64,000 bases of DNA from Sphingobacteriales bacterium 39-19. GTDB lineage: Bacteria; Bacteroidota; Bacteroidia; Chitinophagales; Chitinophagaceae. This document shows positions 7,345-15,601 of this stretch, piece by piece. The translations under genes and the position numbers were made by a program. Below the pieces are notes generated by a model that saw nothing but the letters and a program-made list of their open reading frames with translations, searched no databases and was not told the origin of the DNA. How positions within the stretch are numbered: the first letter of the stretch is position 1; the number at the start of each line of letters is the position of its first letter. The DNA lies in the NCBI GenBank assembly GCA_001898465.1, contig MKTX01000010.1, positions 62,001-126,000 on the forward strand, written 5' to 3'.

Positions 7345-8206
7345 CCGTATCCATAAAACTCCGTTCTACTTTATTGAATAGTAATACGCCCAAAAATAAA
7401 ACAACGAGTATAAAACTACCGCTGTACAGCAATCCATACACATCTAAGGTTCCTTTTCCAAAGATGGCAAAGCGGAATGTTTCTACTATTGACGTAAGCG
7501 GATTCCATTTGAGTACGGCTATGTATTTCGGCGACAATGCGCTTAACGGGTAAGCGATAGGTGTTGCATACATAAGTAACTGAACCGCAAAGCTAATGAG
7601 CACATTAAAGTCACGGTACTTGGTGGTGAGCGAACTAATAATGATACCCAGCCCCAAGCCGAGACCTGCCATCATAAGTACTAACACAGGTATCAGTAAC
7701 CAGCTTAACCCAATATAAAAATGGCCGGTTTTAATGCCGTAATAAATCAATGCAGTTAACAACAATAAAAACTGGATCCCAAATTTTATGATATTACTCA
7801 GCACCGTGCTCAGGGGAATTACCAGGCGGGGGAAATAAACTTTCCCGAAAATGCCGGCATTGGCTACAAAGGTATTACTGGTAGCGGTAAGGCAATTGCT
7901 GAAATAATTCCAGATGGTGATGCCACTCATATAAAACGGGATGGCGGCAATACCATCGGTAGAGATGCGTGCAATTTTTCCAAACAGAAACAGGAACATC
8001 AGGGTGGTAAAAATGGGCTGGATAAAATGCCAAAGCGGCCCCAACACCGTTTGCTTATACTGGGCTACAAAATCCCGCTTTACAAAAAGCATGAGCAGGT
8101 CTCTATAGCGCCAGACTTCTTGTAAGTTTAAATCGAAAAAACGGGCCTTAGGTTCTATTACCTGGTCCCAATGGTCATCGGCTATATGAATATTAGTTTC
8201 CTGCAT
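7340..8206 (-). CDS. wzm: Polysaccharide ABC exporter permease (Wzm-like, ABC-2 family)
   Basis: A 288-residue ABC-2 membrane protein with about six hydrophobic segments. The N-terminal cytoplasmic amphipathic stretch contains WRYRDLLMLFVKRDFVAQYK and is followed by QTVLGPLWHFIQP, both typical of Wzm/RfbA/TagG permeases. The centre has the loop SSLTTKYRDFNVLI and YATPIAYPLSAL before the last membrane spans. It forms the inner-membrane channel that works with the Wzt ATPase to export an undecaprenyl-linked glycan. The start overlaps the end of the glycosyltransferase gene by 14 bases. The stop codon lies within the heptad array of the adjoining cassette. Confidence 0.94.
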   Translation of the reverse strand: MQETNIHIADDHWDQVIEPKARFFDLNLQEVWRYRDLLMLFVKRDFVAQYKQTVLGPLWHFIQPIFTTLMFLFLFGKIARISTDGIAAIPFYMSGITIWNYFSNCLTATSNTFVANAGIFGKVYFPRLVIPLSTVLSNIIKFGIQFLLLLTALIYYGIKTGHFYIGLSWLLIPVLVLMMAGLGLGLGIIISSLTTKYRDFNVLISFAVQLLMYATPIAYPLSALSPKYIAVLKWNPLTSIVETFRFAIFGKGTLDVYGLLYSGSFILVVLFLGVLLFNKVERSFMDTV

Positions 8207-9335
8207 CTTGTAATTTGGCTCTCTTGTTTTTTAAATAACTAAGCGTTTCTAACTTTTGCTTATAACTATGGTAGCTGAACAATTCATTCAGCAAATGGGT
8301 ATCGGGCTGATAGGCTTCTTTTGCGGCCAGCACTTTTTGAAGGGTATTCTTTATGGCCGTAATATTACCGGGCTCTACCATGCAGCCCAGCTTACCATTT
8401 TGCAGGGCATCGCTGGTACCATCGGCATTACCGCCAATTACGGGTATGCCATAATACATGGCCTCGATAAATACGATGCCGAAACCTTCTTTACTGCTGG
8501 GCATAATATAGCAATCACTGAGAGTAAAATGAGCCGCCAGCTCTTCTTCGGGTATGAACCCCGCCAGTATTACCTGCTGCTGCAAACCCAGGTTTTTCAC
8601 CTGCTGCTTTATTTGGGTTAGCGCCACGGGGTCGGCCTTGCCTGCCAGTATATATTTAATGGCCGGATCGTTTAATTCTTTTAATGCCTGCAACACATCA
8701 TCGTAGCCCTTGTATTTTTCCTTACTGCTCAACCGGGTAAGGGTGAATAGTATTTTATCGCCTTCCTGTAAATGGTAGCGCTGCCTTAAGCCGTGTGGTA
8801 TAAAAATATTTTGAGGAGCCGGCAGGTAAGGGTCTAAGCAATTATTCAGTACCGCTATTTTTTTGGCAGGTACCCGGTGCTGTTCCATGATCCGGTTTTT
8901 TGTAAAATGGCTTACTGCCCAAAAACGATCTACCGCCGTGATATTTATATTTTTAAAAACACTGATCTTTCCCCAAATTTCAATGCCATGGGCCATGAGA
9001 ATGATCTTTGTTTTGGGCGCTATTTTTTTAATGAGCCAGGCAATCATCAGCAAATTAATATGGCTTAAGATCACCGTATCGGCCTGCACGCCCTGCTTTA
9101 CCGCCCGGCTTACAAAAACGGCCCGGTTACCGGAAAAGCTGGTATAATATTCTGCCGGGAAATAGGCATTGCCCGTAATATCTTTTTCGGTATCGTGCAT
9201 ACTCCAAATCATAAGGCTTTGGCTATGCGCTATCGCCTGTTCATACAATGCTTTACCCGCAATACGGCATACTTTTTCGATACCGCCGGTAGCCGAAAAA
9301 ATATTTAAAGTAAGAAAAAGGGTATTAGTTTTCAT
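8193..9335 (-). CDS. Glycosyltransferase family 4 protein
   Basis: A GT-B fold retaining glycosyltransferase of about 380 residues. The N-terminal half has the acceptor-side motif NIFSATGGIEKVCRIAGKAL and LMAHGIEIWG; the C-terminal half has FTLTRLSSKEKYKGYDDVL, VILAGFIPEEELAAHFTLSD and the donor-binding EGFGIVFIEAMYYGIPVIG with the EX7E pattern of GT4. The ATG at 9335 (MKTNTLFLTLNIF) is chosen because homologues start at this strand; further upstream codons overlap asnB and encode no family sequence. It overlaps asnB by 11 bases and wzm by 14. It presumably adds one sugar of the repeat unit made by this locus; donor and acceptor cannot be read from sequence. It is the only glycosyltransferase visible here, so others must lie outside the window. 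Confidence 0.9.
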   Translation of the reverse strand: MKTNTLFLTLNIFSATGGIEKVCRIAGKALYEQAIAHSQSLMIWSMHDTEKDITGNAYFPAEYYTSFSGNRAVFVSRAVKQGVQADTVILSHINLLMIAWLIKKIAPKTKIILMAHGIEIWGKISVFKNINITAVDRFWAVSHFTKNRIMEQHRVPAKKIAVLNNCLDPYLPAPQNIFIPHGLRQRYHLQEGDKILFTLTRLSSKEKYKGYDDVLQALKELNDPAIKYILAGKADPVALTQIKQQVKNLGLQQQVILAGFIPEEELAAHFTLSDCYIMPSSKEGFGIVFIEAMYYGIPVIGGNADGTSDALQNGKLGCMVEPGNITAIKNTLQKVLAAKEAYQPDTHLLNELFSYHSYKQKLETLSYLKNKRAKLQDAGN

Positions 9336-11118
9336 GGGTTTTATTGTGCACCAGCATGAGGGTGAGTAATTGCGACCAGTGCAGGCTGCCCTGTAAAAAA
9401 GCATTGTATTTTTCCTGCGCCAGGGGCCCTGCCTGTTGAATGGTTTCGGTTACATAGCCGCTGTTTTTAAACCATTCGGTAAAGGGGAAACTAAAGCCCA
9501 TTTTAGGACGGTTCCATACCGCTGCGGGCAATTCGTTTTTAAAAGCCTGGATCAATAATGATTTGGGCAGGCGGCCACTATATTTTATACGGGGATGAAT
9601 GTTCATGCAGTACTGTAAAAATGCAGCATCCAAAAAGGGAACCCTGATCTCAATACCATGTGCCATGCTCATTACATCGGCATCTTTCAGCAATTGGTTT
9701 TGCATGTACAGGTGGGTTTCCATCCAGCAGGCCTGGTTGCGGCTGTCGAAGCGCTGAATGGCAGGTAATACCGGGCTTTCTTCCAGGATTTGCCATACTT
9801 CTTTTTCGGTAGCATCCAATTGCCGGGCAATATCAATAGGCAGGTATTGGCCACGCAGCGAAAGATAAATGCCTTTAATGCCGGGTAATCGTAAATAAGC
9901 AAGCCGGCTTAATTTGCGCCCCTTCCAGAATGTAGCTCCGGCGCTAAGCCCGGGTGTTTGCTGTAGTGCCGCTACAATTCCCAGGCGCCTGAACGAGGGA
10001 TAGCCACCCAGCAATTCATCGGCGCCAATACCGCTTAATACCGCTTTAAGCCCCTGCTCACGGGCATAGCGGCTGATAAACCAGGTGTTGATACCGTCGC
10101 AACTGGGCTGGTCCATATCGGTTAAAATGCGGGGCAATTGCTCCAGGAACAAATCTTCTTTTAATAAAAACTGGTTTCTTTTACAATTCACCTTATCTAG
10201 TAAGATATCCTGGTATTTTTTTTCGGAATAGGCTTTTTCATTAAAATATAATGACAGGCTGTTGAGGCCTTCTTTTTTTTGTTCGGCGGCCAGCAGGAAC
10301 AGGATACCAGAATCAATACCTCCGCTCAGGAATACCCCAATGGGCGCATCGGCCAGCAAGTGGCGGTTTACTGAAAGCCGAAGCAGTGAGGCCAGCCGCT
10401 CTTTTACTTCAGTAACATCTTCCTCTTTTTTATACAGGCTGTTAAATGAAAAATTCTGCAAACTGGTTTCGCCGGTTTTTACCCGGTAACTCAAAAAGAA
10501 ACCCTTGGGCAAAGGCTTAACTTCTTTTAAGGTAGTAACCGGTTCGGGCAGGTGGCCATAAGCCATCATAAAAACCGGCCAATGGTTATCCTGCTCCCTG
10601 GCAGAAGGTATAAATTGAAATGCTTTTACTTCTGAAGCAAAGGCCAGCAGGCCGTTACACTGGTGATAATACAAAGGCTTGATGCCCGATGCATCCCGTA
10701 CCAGCAATAATTCCTGCTCCTGCTGATCCCATAGGGCAAAAGCAAACATCCCCTGCAGGCGTTTAAAACTTTGCACGCCCCATTGATCATAAGCAGCCAG
10801 GATCACTTCGGTATCGGTTTGTGTTTGAAACCGATGGCCCATTTGTTCCAGTTCATTTTTTAAAACCGGGAAATTATAGATCTCCCCGTTAAATGAAATA
10901 GAATACCTGTTTTTCCGGCACATGGGCTGGTGGCCGGCAGCGCTTAAGTCCAGTAAACTCAGCCTGCGGTGGCCCAGTACCAGGCCGGCGGCTGCATCGG
11001 CCCAAATGCCTTCATCATCCGGCCCGCCGTGCTGCTGTATGGTACACATTTGCTGCACTGCCTGGTGGCTCTCCTCCAGGTTTCCGGGTGAGGTTAATAT
11101 GCCTGCGATCCTGCACAA
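9325..11118 (-). CDS. asnB: Glutamine-hydrolysing asparagine synthetase-like protein in polysaccharide locus, TTG start
   Basis: A two-domain amidotransferase of 597 residues. The class II glutaminase domain starts MCRIAGILT, where Cys2 must become the N-terminal nucleophile after removal of the initiator; this fixes the start at TTG 11118-11116, as no ATG precedes it. Other glutaminase motifs are GGPDDEGIWAD, LGHRRLSLLDLS, SFNGEIYNF and TDTEVILAAYDQWG. The synthetase half has the PP-loop SGGIDSGILF, LSGIGADELLGGYPSFRR and MSMAHGIEIRVPFLDAAF. The reaction would use ATP and glutamine to form an amide. AsnB-like proteins in polysaccharide loci are thought to amidate sugar carboxylates (WbpS-like); the present context is consistent with this, but true asparagine synthesis is possible. 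It lies between the UpxY-like gene (32-base gap) and the glycosyltransferase (11-base overlap). Confidence 0.9.
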   Translation of the reverse strand: MCRIAGILTSPGNLEESHQAVQQMCTIQQHGGPDDEGIWADAAAGLVLGHRRLSLLDLSAAGHQPMCRKNRYSISFNGEIYNFPVLKNELEQMGHRFQTQTDTEVILAAYDQWGVQSFKRLQGMFAFALWDQQEQELLLVRDASGIKPLYYHQCNGLLAFASEVKAFQFIPSAREQDNHWPVFMMAYGHLPEPVTTLKEVKPLPKGFFLSYRVKTGETSLQNFSFNSLYKKEEDVTEVKERLASLLRLSVNRHLLADAPIGVFLSGGIDSGILFLLAAEQKKEGLNSLSLYFNEKAYSEKKYQDILLDKVNCKRNQFLLKEDLFLEQLPRILTDMDQPSCDGINTWFISRYAREQGLKAVLSGIGADELLGGYPSFRRLGIVAALQQTPGLSAGATFWKGRKLSRLAYLRLPGIKGIYLSLRGQYLPIDIARQLDATEKEVWQILEESPVLPAIQRFDSRNQACWMETHLYMQNQLLKDADVMSMAHGIEIRVPFLDAAFLQYCMNIHPRIKYSGRLPKSLLIQAFKNELPAAVWNRPKMGFSFPFTEWFKNSGYVTETIQQAGPLAQEKYNAFLQGSLHWSQLLTLMLVHNKTHEN

Positions 11119-11150
11119 ATGATTTCGGTTTTACATGAGGGTGAAGTCAA

Positions 11151-11657
11151 TCAAATTGATTTTAATAATTCCAGGTTCTTTTTTTCTATGAGGGCGCTTA
11201 ATACCAGGCCCATCCTTTCAATCCTTACCAATGCCTTGTTGCCGACTATTTCCATGATGGTTCCTTTAAAATCCATCAATGCCCCTTGCTTGATATTCAC
11301 GGGGTCTTGTTTCTTAAAGTTCAGGTTATGCACTTCTACCTGGGTAAACTCGTTTAAAAATTTTTTGATGTTCTCAATTTCCACTTCTTTTATGATGGCG
11401 GGCTTACCCAGCCAATACACAAAATTTACAATCCCGTCAATCTTCCTGAGCTCCCATTTATCTTTTTCAGGCATTTGTATAAAGAGGTAACCTTTAAAGA
11501 GGGGTTCTAATATTACTTTCTTACGGTCGCTCCAGTTCTTTTGCACTTTTTGCAAAGGGCAATAGTTTACAATCCCCATTTCATCGAGCCGGAGCGAAAG
11601 TTTTTTTTCATTCCGGGGACGGGTATATACAGCGTACCATTGTAATTTTTTTTCCAT
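11151..11657 (-). CDS. UpxY/RfaH-like transcription antiterminator (NusG paralogue)
   Basis: A NusG N-terminal (NGN) domain occupies about residues 5-105, with the signature WYAVYTRPRNEKKLSLRLDE, CPLQKV, and EPLFKGYLFIQM. A KOW-like C-terminal domain follows from about residue 115 (VNIKQGALMDFKGTIMEIVGNKALVRIERMG). The length of 168 residues fits the Bacteroidetes UpxY group, in which such proteins bind RNA polymerase and prevent early termination in their own capsule or exopolysaccharide operon. ATG 11657 (MEKKLQWYAVY) is chosen over an upstream in-frame TTG. Unusually for UpxY it is the third gene of the operon, not the first. A hairpin is present in the 124-base gap upstream of it (see 11679-11710). 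Confidence 0.92.
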   Translation of the reverse strand: MEKKLQWYAVYTRPRNEKKLSLRLDEMGIVNYCPLQKVQKNWSDRKKVILEPLFKGYLFIQMPEKDKWELRKIDGIVNFVYWLGKPAIIKEVEIENIKKFLNEFTQVEVHNLNFKKQDPVNIKQGALMDFKGTIMEIVGNKALVRIERMGLVLSALIEKKNLELLKSI

Positions 11658-11678
11658 ACAGGCCAAAGCTTCGCTGTT

Positions 11679-11710
11679 CCTCAGTCACAGGCGAACCTGT
11701 AACGGTGAGG
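11679..11710 (-). promoter_or_regulatory. Candidate RNA hairpin in the leader of the UpxY-like gene
   Basis: On the minus-strand transcript this stretch can fold as CCUCA-N5-ACAGG-UUCG-CCUGU-N3-UGAGG: two 5-base-pair helices separated by a small internal loop and capped by UUCG. It starts about 20 bases upstream of the ATG of the UpxY-like gene. There is no U tract after it, so it is not an ordinary intrinsic terminator. It could be a pause or antitermination signal for the NusG paralogue, but that is inference. Confidence 0.35.
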
Positions 11711-11781
11711 AAAATGTAAAATAATCCTATGTGAAGCGCCCCCTCTTCAGCCTTTTTTTCAGCCGGTTGAGGAAGTGGGAA

Positions 11782-14214
11782 TCAATATCTTCTTTTGAAT
11801 ATATTCTTTATTTTTTTCCAGAAGCCCCATATACTTTTAAAGCCCGGGAAACCTCCATCGGAAGTATAATACCCGTACGTATCTTCACCATACCCATACC
11901 CGTAGCTGTAGCCATAGCCGTAACCATAGCCATAGCCATTTCCATAGCCGCCAAAGCCATAGCCAAACAAATTAACCCCACGGGGCTTGATGCCGTTGAA
12001 CACAACGCACATAGCGGGGAATTTCTTTTCTTTATTGAGGTTATCAATTAAGTTCATAAAAGTAGATGGCGTTACGGCATGGCGCACTACGTACAGCGTT
12101 GTATTAATATAGGGCGCCAGCAATTGGGCATCGGTAACGGGCCCGATGGGCGCTGTATCTATAATGATATAATCAAATTTCTTTTTGAGTTCATCCATCA
12201 TCACCCCAAATTCGGGAAGCTGTATGAGCTCGGTGGGGTTTGGCGGGATGGGCCCGGCAGATACCACAAAGAGATTATCGAAACTCGTTGGCTTGATGAT
12301 CTCATCAATACCTGCCTTGCCTACCAGGTATGAGCTGATACCCGGGTTGCGGGATACTTTTAGCTGTTTGCTTAACCTGGGTTTGCGAAGGTCCATTTCC
12401 ATGAGCGCCACTTTTTTACCGGTAAGGGTGATACTGATGGCCAGGTTGATGGCCACAAAGCTCTTTCCCTCGCCCGAAACACTGGAGGTAACCAATAAGG
12501 TTTTATGGGTTTCGTTAAAGCCCATAAACGCCAGGTTGGTACGCAGGCTGCGTATCTGCTCGGCAATTACGGTACGTTTTCCTTCGCTGATGGCGATATT
12601 GTCTTTATTGGGCGATTGTACAATTTCGGCAATTACCGGTACCCTTGTTTTTTTCTCTATTTCTGAACGGAACAATACTTTATTGTTGAACTGTTCCTGT
12701 ATTTGCACATACAGTAAGAAAATGAGCAGGCCGATAAAGAAGCCGGCCATATAATAGTTCTTGGGAATGGGGCTAATGGGGCCCCCGGCATAGGCATTTT
12801 CAAGTACTTTCAGGTCGGCCACGGTGGCGGCAGCGGCCAGCGCTGTTTCTTCTTTTTTCTGTAATAAGAAAGTGTAAATATTATTTTTTATAGCCTGTTG
12901 CCGGCTAATGTCTAATAAACCTCTTTCTTTGGCGGGTACACCCAAAAGCAGGGAATTGTTTTTCGCAATTTCAGCATTATTGCTGTTTTGCTCCGTTACA
13001 TAACTGGAGCGGATATTGTTTAAATTTTCCCGGATATCTTTTTTAATCTTATTCACTTTATCTGATGCCAGCTCTACCGTTTCGCTTTTATTCCCGGCTA
13101 TGGCTTTGGCTCCTTCCAGGTCAAACTCGGCCGTATATAACTGGTTCAGCAGGTTTCCCAATATAGGGTCTGTTACCATATTCAAAGAAGGCACGGTACC
13201 CCGGTCGGCGCCTTTGCGGTTTACATAATTTTGTATGGATTGCAATACATCTAATTGCAGGCCGAGTTCGGTATTTTTTTGATCCAGTGTTTTTACAGTA
13301 TTAAAATACAGGCTGGCCTGGGCGCTTAAATCGGTTACCGATTCCCGGGCTTTATAATTCATGATATTATTATTCACGCTGTCCAGCTGGCCTTCTACCA
13401 CGGCTAAGCGTTCATCAATAAAATTCATGGTTTTATCACCCGTCTGGTTTTTTTCATTGATCCCTTCGTTATTATAAATTTCAAACAGGGTATTTAAAAC
13501 ATCCACACCTTTATCGGGTACCGGGGTTTGTAAAGTAAGGTTCAGTACACTGGATCCATAACTGTTTGTAACGATCTTTAACCGGGAAATAAGGGCAGAA
13601 CTGGCGCCGGATGCCGAATTAAAGACTACAAAAAAGTTTTTCCCCTTGGCATTGCGATTATAATTTTTATTGCCCACTACGATATACGCCTGGTCAGCAA
13701 TTTTTACAATCCCGCTATCTAAGCTTACTTTTTGATTATTGATCTCCACCTGGTTGCGGGGCCAGTCCACTTCAAATGAAAATTTACCGGCTGCCTTTAC
13801 ACTATCCAGGTCTTTGGCAATAAACCAAAGCGGGGTATTTCTTTTATACAGTTCTTCGGTTTGCACATTGCCTTCATTATATACCGTATTGTATAAATGA
13901 AGTTTATCTACCACTTTGCGCATGAGGTTACCGGAGCGGAGTGTAACAATCTCGTTATCGATTGATTTTTTTTCACCGAATTTGGCCAGGCCTTCCAATA
14001 CCTGCAATTCACTGCTGCTTTTTTGGGGGTCTTTTATAAGTACTTTGGCATTTACCACGTACATCCTGGTTTCTGATCGCAGGTAAATATGGGCTACTAC
14101 CAGGCTGGCAATTGTGAATAATATAAACACCGGCCAGAAAGGTAAATACCGTTGTACGATCTGCTGCAGGATATTGGCCTGCGGCTTCTCATCAAAAAAT
14201 TGTTCTTCTGCCAT
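11782..14214 (-). CDS. wzc: Wzc-type polysaccharide co-polymerase/BY-kinase with Gly-Tyr rich tail
   Basis: An inner-membrane chain-length regulator fused to a bacterial tyrosine kinase, 810 residues. The N-terminal Wzz domain begins with a membrane segment at about residues 29-48 (WPVFILFTIASLVVAHIYL); a long periplasmic coiled region with GNVR-like motifs follows; the second membrane span is near 488-506 (MAGFFIGLLIFLLYV). The cytoplasmic kinase has Walker A SSVSGEGKSFVAINLA (about 577-590), Walker A' LMEMDLRKPRLSK and Walker B FDYIIIDTAPIGPVTD. The tyrosine cluster that is autophosphorylated in BY-kinases is here an extended alternation of Gly and Tyr at about residues 745-780, encoded by a 6-base repeat. 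It works with the Wza exporter 14 bases upstream. The presence of both Wza/Wzc and Wzm/Wzt in one operon is common in Bacteroidetes. Confidence 0.94.
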   Translation of the reverse strand: MAEEQFFDEKPQANILQQIVQRYLPFWPVFILFTIASLVVAHIYLRSETRMYVVNAKVLIKDPQKSSSELQVLEGLAKFGEKKSIDNEIVTLRSGNLMRKVVDKLHLYNTVYNEGNVQTEELYKRNTPLWFIAKDLDSVKAAGKFSFEVDWPRNQVEINNQKVSLDSGIVKIADQAYIVVGNKNYNRNAKGKNFFVVFNSASGASSALISRLKIVTNSYGSSVLNLTLQTPVPDKGVDVLNTLFEIYNNEGINEKNQTGDKTMNFIDERLAVVEGQLDSVNNNIMNYKARESVTDLSAQASLYFNTVKTLDQKNTELGLQLDVLQSIQNYVNRKGADRGTVPSLNMVTDPILGNLLNQLYTAEFDLEGAKAIAGNKSETVELASDKVNKIKKDIRENLNNIRSSYVTEQNSNNAEIAKNNSLLLGVPAKERGLLDISRQQAIKNNIYTFLLQKKEETALAAAATVADLKVLENAYAGGPISPIPKNYYMAGFFIGLLIFLLYVQIQEQFNNKVLFRSEIEKKTRVPVIAEIVQSPNKDNIAISEGKRTVIAEQIRSLRTNLAFMGFNETHKTLLVTSSVSGEGKSFVAINLAISITLTGKKVALMEMDLRKPRLSKQLKVSRNPGISSYLVGKAGIDEIIKPTSFDNLFVVSAGPIPPNPTELIQLPEFGVMMDELKKKFDYIIIDTAPIGPVTDAQLLAPYINTTLYVVRHAVTPSTFMNLIDNLNKEKKFPAMCVVFNGIKPRGVNLFGYGFGGYGNGYGYGYGYGYSYGYGYGEDTYGYYTSDGGFPGFKSIWGFWKKIKNIFKRRY
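11882..11965 (-). repeat. Hexanucleotide tract coding for the Gly-Tyr tail of the Wzc-like kinase
   Basis: On the coding strand this stretch is a run of 6-base units of the form GGCTAY/GGTTAC, each coding Gly-Tyr, with a few Phe, Asn and Ser replacements. On the plus strand it appears as repeated CCATAG or CCGTAG units. Gain or loss of units by slippage would keep the frame and change the number of phosphorylatable tyrosines. Confidence 0.85.
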
Positions 14215-14228
14215 GTAATGCGGGTGGT

Positions 14229-15017
14229 TTACTTAAACACTCTGTCAATTAACAATACCACTAATGTAATGCCTGAAGCCGCTAAAGCCAGGGTGGTTTG
14301 AATATTACGTCTTTTTTGCTCTGCTTCTGTATTCTTCGTATCTGCTTTTACCAGGATCACATCATCGGGTTTTAAATAAAAATAAGGGCTGGTAAGAATA
14401 CTGTGGTCTTCCAGGTTTAAAATCTTTATGGTTTTCCTGCTGCTATCCTGCCGTATCAGCATCACCTGGTTTTTCATTCCTTCCGGGTTAATATCGCCGC
14501 TTTGCACCAGGGCTTCAAATAAATTCATTTGTTCTTCGGCCATGGGGATCACTTTGGGGCTTCCCACGGCGCCCATAACGGTAATGCGGTGATTGCTGAA
14601 ATTTACGGTTACCACCGGCTCTTTCATATAACTCAACAGGCCTTGCTGAAGTTGGGCTGCCAGTTCCCGGCGGGTCAGCCCGGCTACCTGCACCCTGCCC
14701 AGGCGATGGAATAACAAACTGCCATCGGGCTCTACCAGGAAGCCCGGCGTTTCACCCGTGGCCGCCGCCTTATTAAATTGTTCATCTTCTGCCGGGCTCA
14801 GGCTGGTGGCCCGGATGTTTAGCAAATCGCCGGGTTTTATTTTAGATTCAAAATCTTTTGAAACCAGGTCGTTAAAACTGGTATCGGTATTTATATTTTT
14901 AAAGTAAGTATAATTACGGGTGCTGGTACAGGAAGAAAATGCCCAGATAAAAAGCGCCAGGATGCCCCATTTTATTGCTGAGAAAGCATTGCCGGGGCAA
15001 TTGGTGGATTGATACAT
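14229..15017 (-). CDS. wza: Polysaccharide export lipoprotein (Wza-like)
   Basis: Outer-membrane export protein with a lipoprotein signal: the hydrophobic stretch WGILALFIWAFSSC ends in a lipobox cysteine near residue 31 of the 262-residue product. The polysaccharide export domain follows (KIKPGDLLNIRATSLSP, then GFLVEPDGSLLFHRLGRVQVAGLTRREL) with a SLBB-like segment VTVMGAVGSPKVIPMAEEQMNLFEAL. A C-terminal hydrophobic helix is present (TTLALAASGITLVVLLIDRVFK). ATG 15017 is chosen over a TTG 57 bases upstream because it puts the signal peptide near the N-terminus. It is the first gene of the polysaccharide operon and lies 14 bases upstream of the Wzc-like gene. The intergenic region ahead of it holds a 19-base tandem duplication. 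Confidence 0.92.
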   Translation of the reverse strand: MYQSTNCPGNAFSAIKWGILALFIWAFSSCTSTRNYTYFKNINTDTSFNDLVSKDFESKIKPGDLLNIRATSLSPAEDEQFNKAAATGETPGFLVEPDGSLLFHRLGRVQVAGLTRRELAAQLQQGLLSYMKEPVVTVNFSNHRITVMGAVGSPKVIPMAEEQMNLFEALVQSGDINPEGMKNQVMLIRQDSSRKTIKILNLEDHSILTSPYFYLKPDDVILVKADTKNTEAEQKRRNIQTTLALAASGITLVVLLIDRVFK

Positions 15018-15147
15018 AAATCGTTTAAACTGATTTTGGATAGCGATGAAAAAAAATAAAAAAACGATAAACAAATATCGCTAAAATTAGTGAATATACC
15101 CGATTTTCAAATGTGAAAATGGCAGACGCCTGTATGAATCAAATATC

Positions 15148-15185
15148 CCGGCAATACATTGTACATCCGGCAATACATTGTACAT
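15148..15185. repeat. Perfect 19-base tandem duplication upstream of the wza operon
   Basis: CCGGCAATACATTGTACAT occurs twice head to tail (15148-15166 and 15167-15185) with no mismatch. Each copy contains TGTACA, a 6-base palindrome. It sits about 130 bases upstream of the wza start and downstream of the terminator of the small PID-CTERM-like gene, so it is in the promoter region of the polysaccharide operon and could be a double operator. No regulator can be assigned. Confidence 0.8.
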
Positions 15186-15227
15186 ACAGTGGTAAGCTAA
15201 TTTTTTAAAAAACCTCTCTTATTAAAA

Positions 15228-15253
15228 AAGCCAAACGGGTTGTTTGGCATTTT
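15228..15253 (-). terminator. Intrinsic terminator of the PID-CTERM-like gene
   Basis: Inverted repeat GCCAAAC (15230-15236), loop GGGTT, GTTTGGC (15242-15248). On the minus strand the stem is followed by TTTTTTAAT, a good U tract. It lies about 25 bases after the stop of the gene at 15273-15491 and separates it from the wza operon. Confidence 0.85.
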
Positions 15254-15272
15254 ATAAATTATGCTGAGCAGG

Positions 15273-15491
15273 TTAAAACTCACCCGTTGTTTTCTTTTTT
15301 CTGTCGTACGCTTTTTTTGCGCCCAGCCCAATACCCGCTGCGATCAGCAGGCTAAGGCCTCCATCAATGGGGCACAAAGGATCATCGGGATCACAGCCGG
15401 GATCCGGGTCGCCGGCAAAGGCCCGGGAAGCGCCCAGGCTGCATATTGCCGTTATTAAAAATGTAGCAAAAATTTTTCTTAGGTTACTCAT
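15273..15491 (-). CDS. Small exported protein with PID-CTERM-like sorting tail
   Basis: A 72-residue product with an N-terminal signal peptide (MSNLRKIFATFLITAIC, likely cleaved near SRAFA-GD), a short mature stretch DPDPGCDPDDPLC, and then PIDGGLSLLIAAGIGLGAKKAYDRKKK. The last part has three elements in order, a PID-GG signature, a hydrophobic helix and a basic tail, which is the layout of exosortase-type C-terminal sorting signals (PEP-CTERM) and matches the Bacteroidetes PID-CTERM pattern as I remember it. The mature part is only about 30 residues, so the signal makes up most of the protein. It has its own terminator and stands between the Wza/Wzc operon and the giant surface proteins. No exosortase is in the window. 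The role is unknown. Confidence 0.75.
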   Translation of the reverse strand: MSNLRKIFATFLITAICSLGASRAFAGDPDPGCDPDDPLCPIDGGLSLLIAAGIGLGAKKAYDRKKKTTGEF

Positions 15492-15601
15492 ATCAGGTTC
15501 TGCAAATTTTAAGAATCGTAAAAATAAGAATTGTTTATTTAAAATACGAGTCAGGAACGAAAATTAAGGTTTTTTATTTGTTATTTATTGCCGGCTGTTA
15601 A

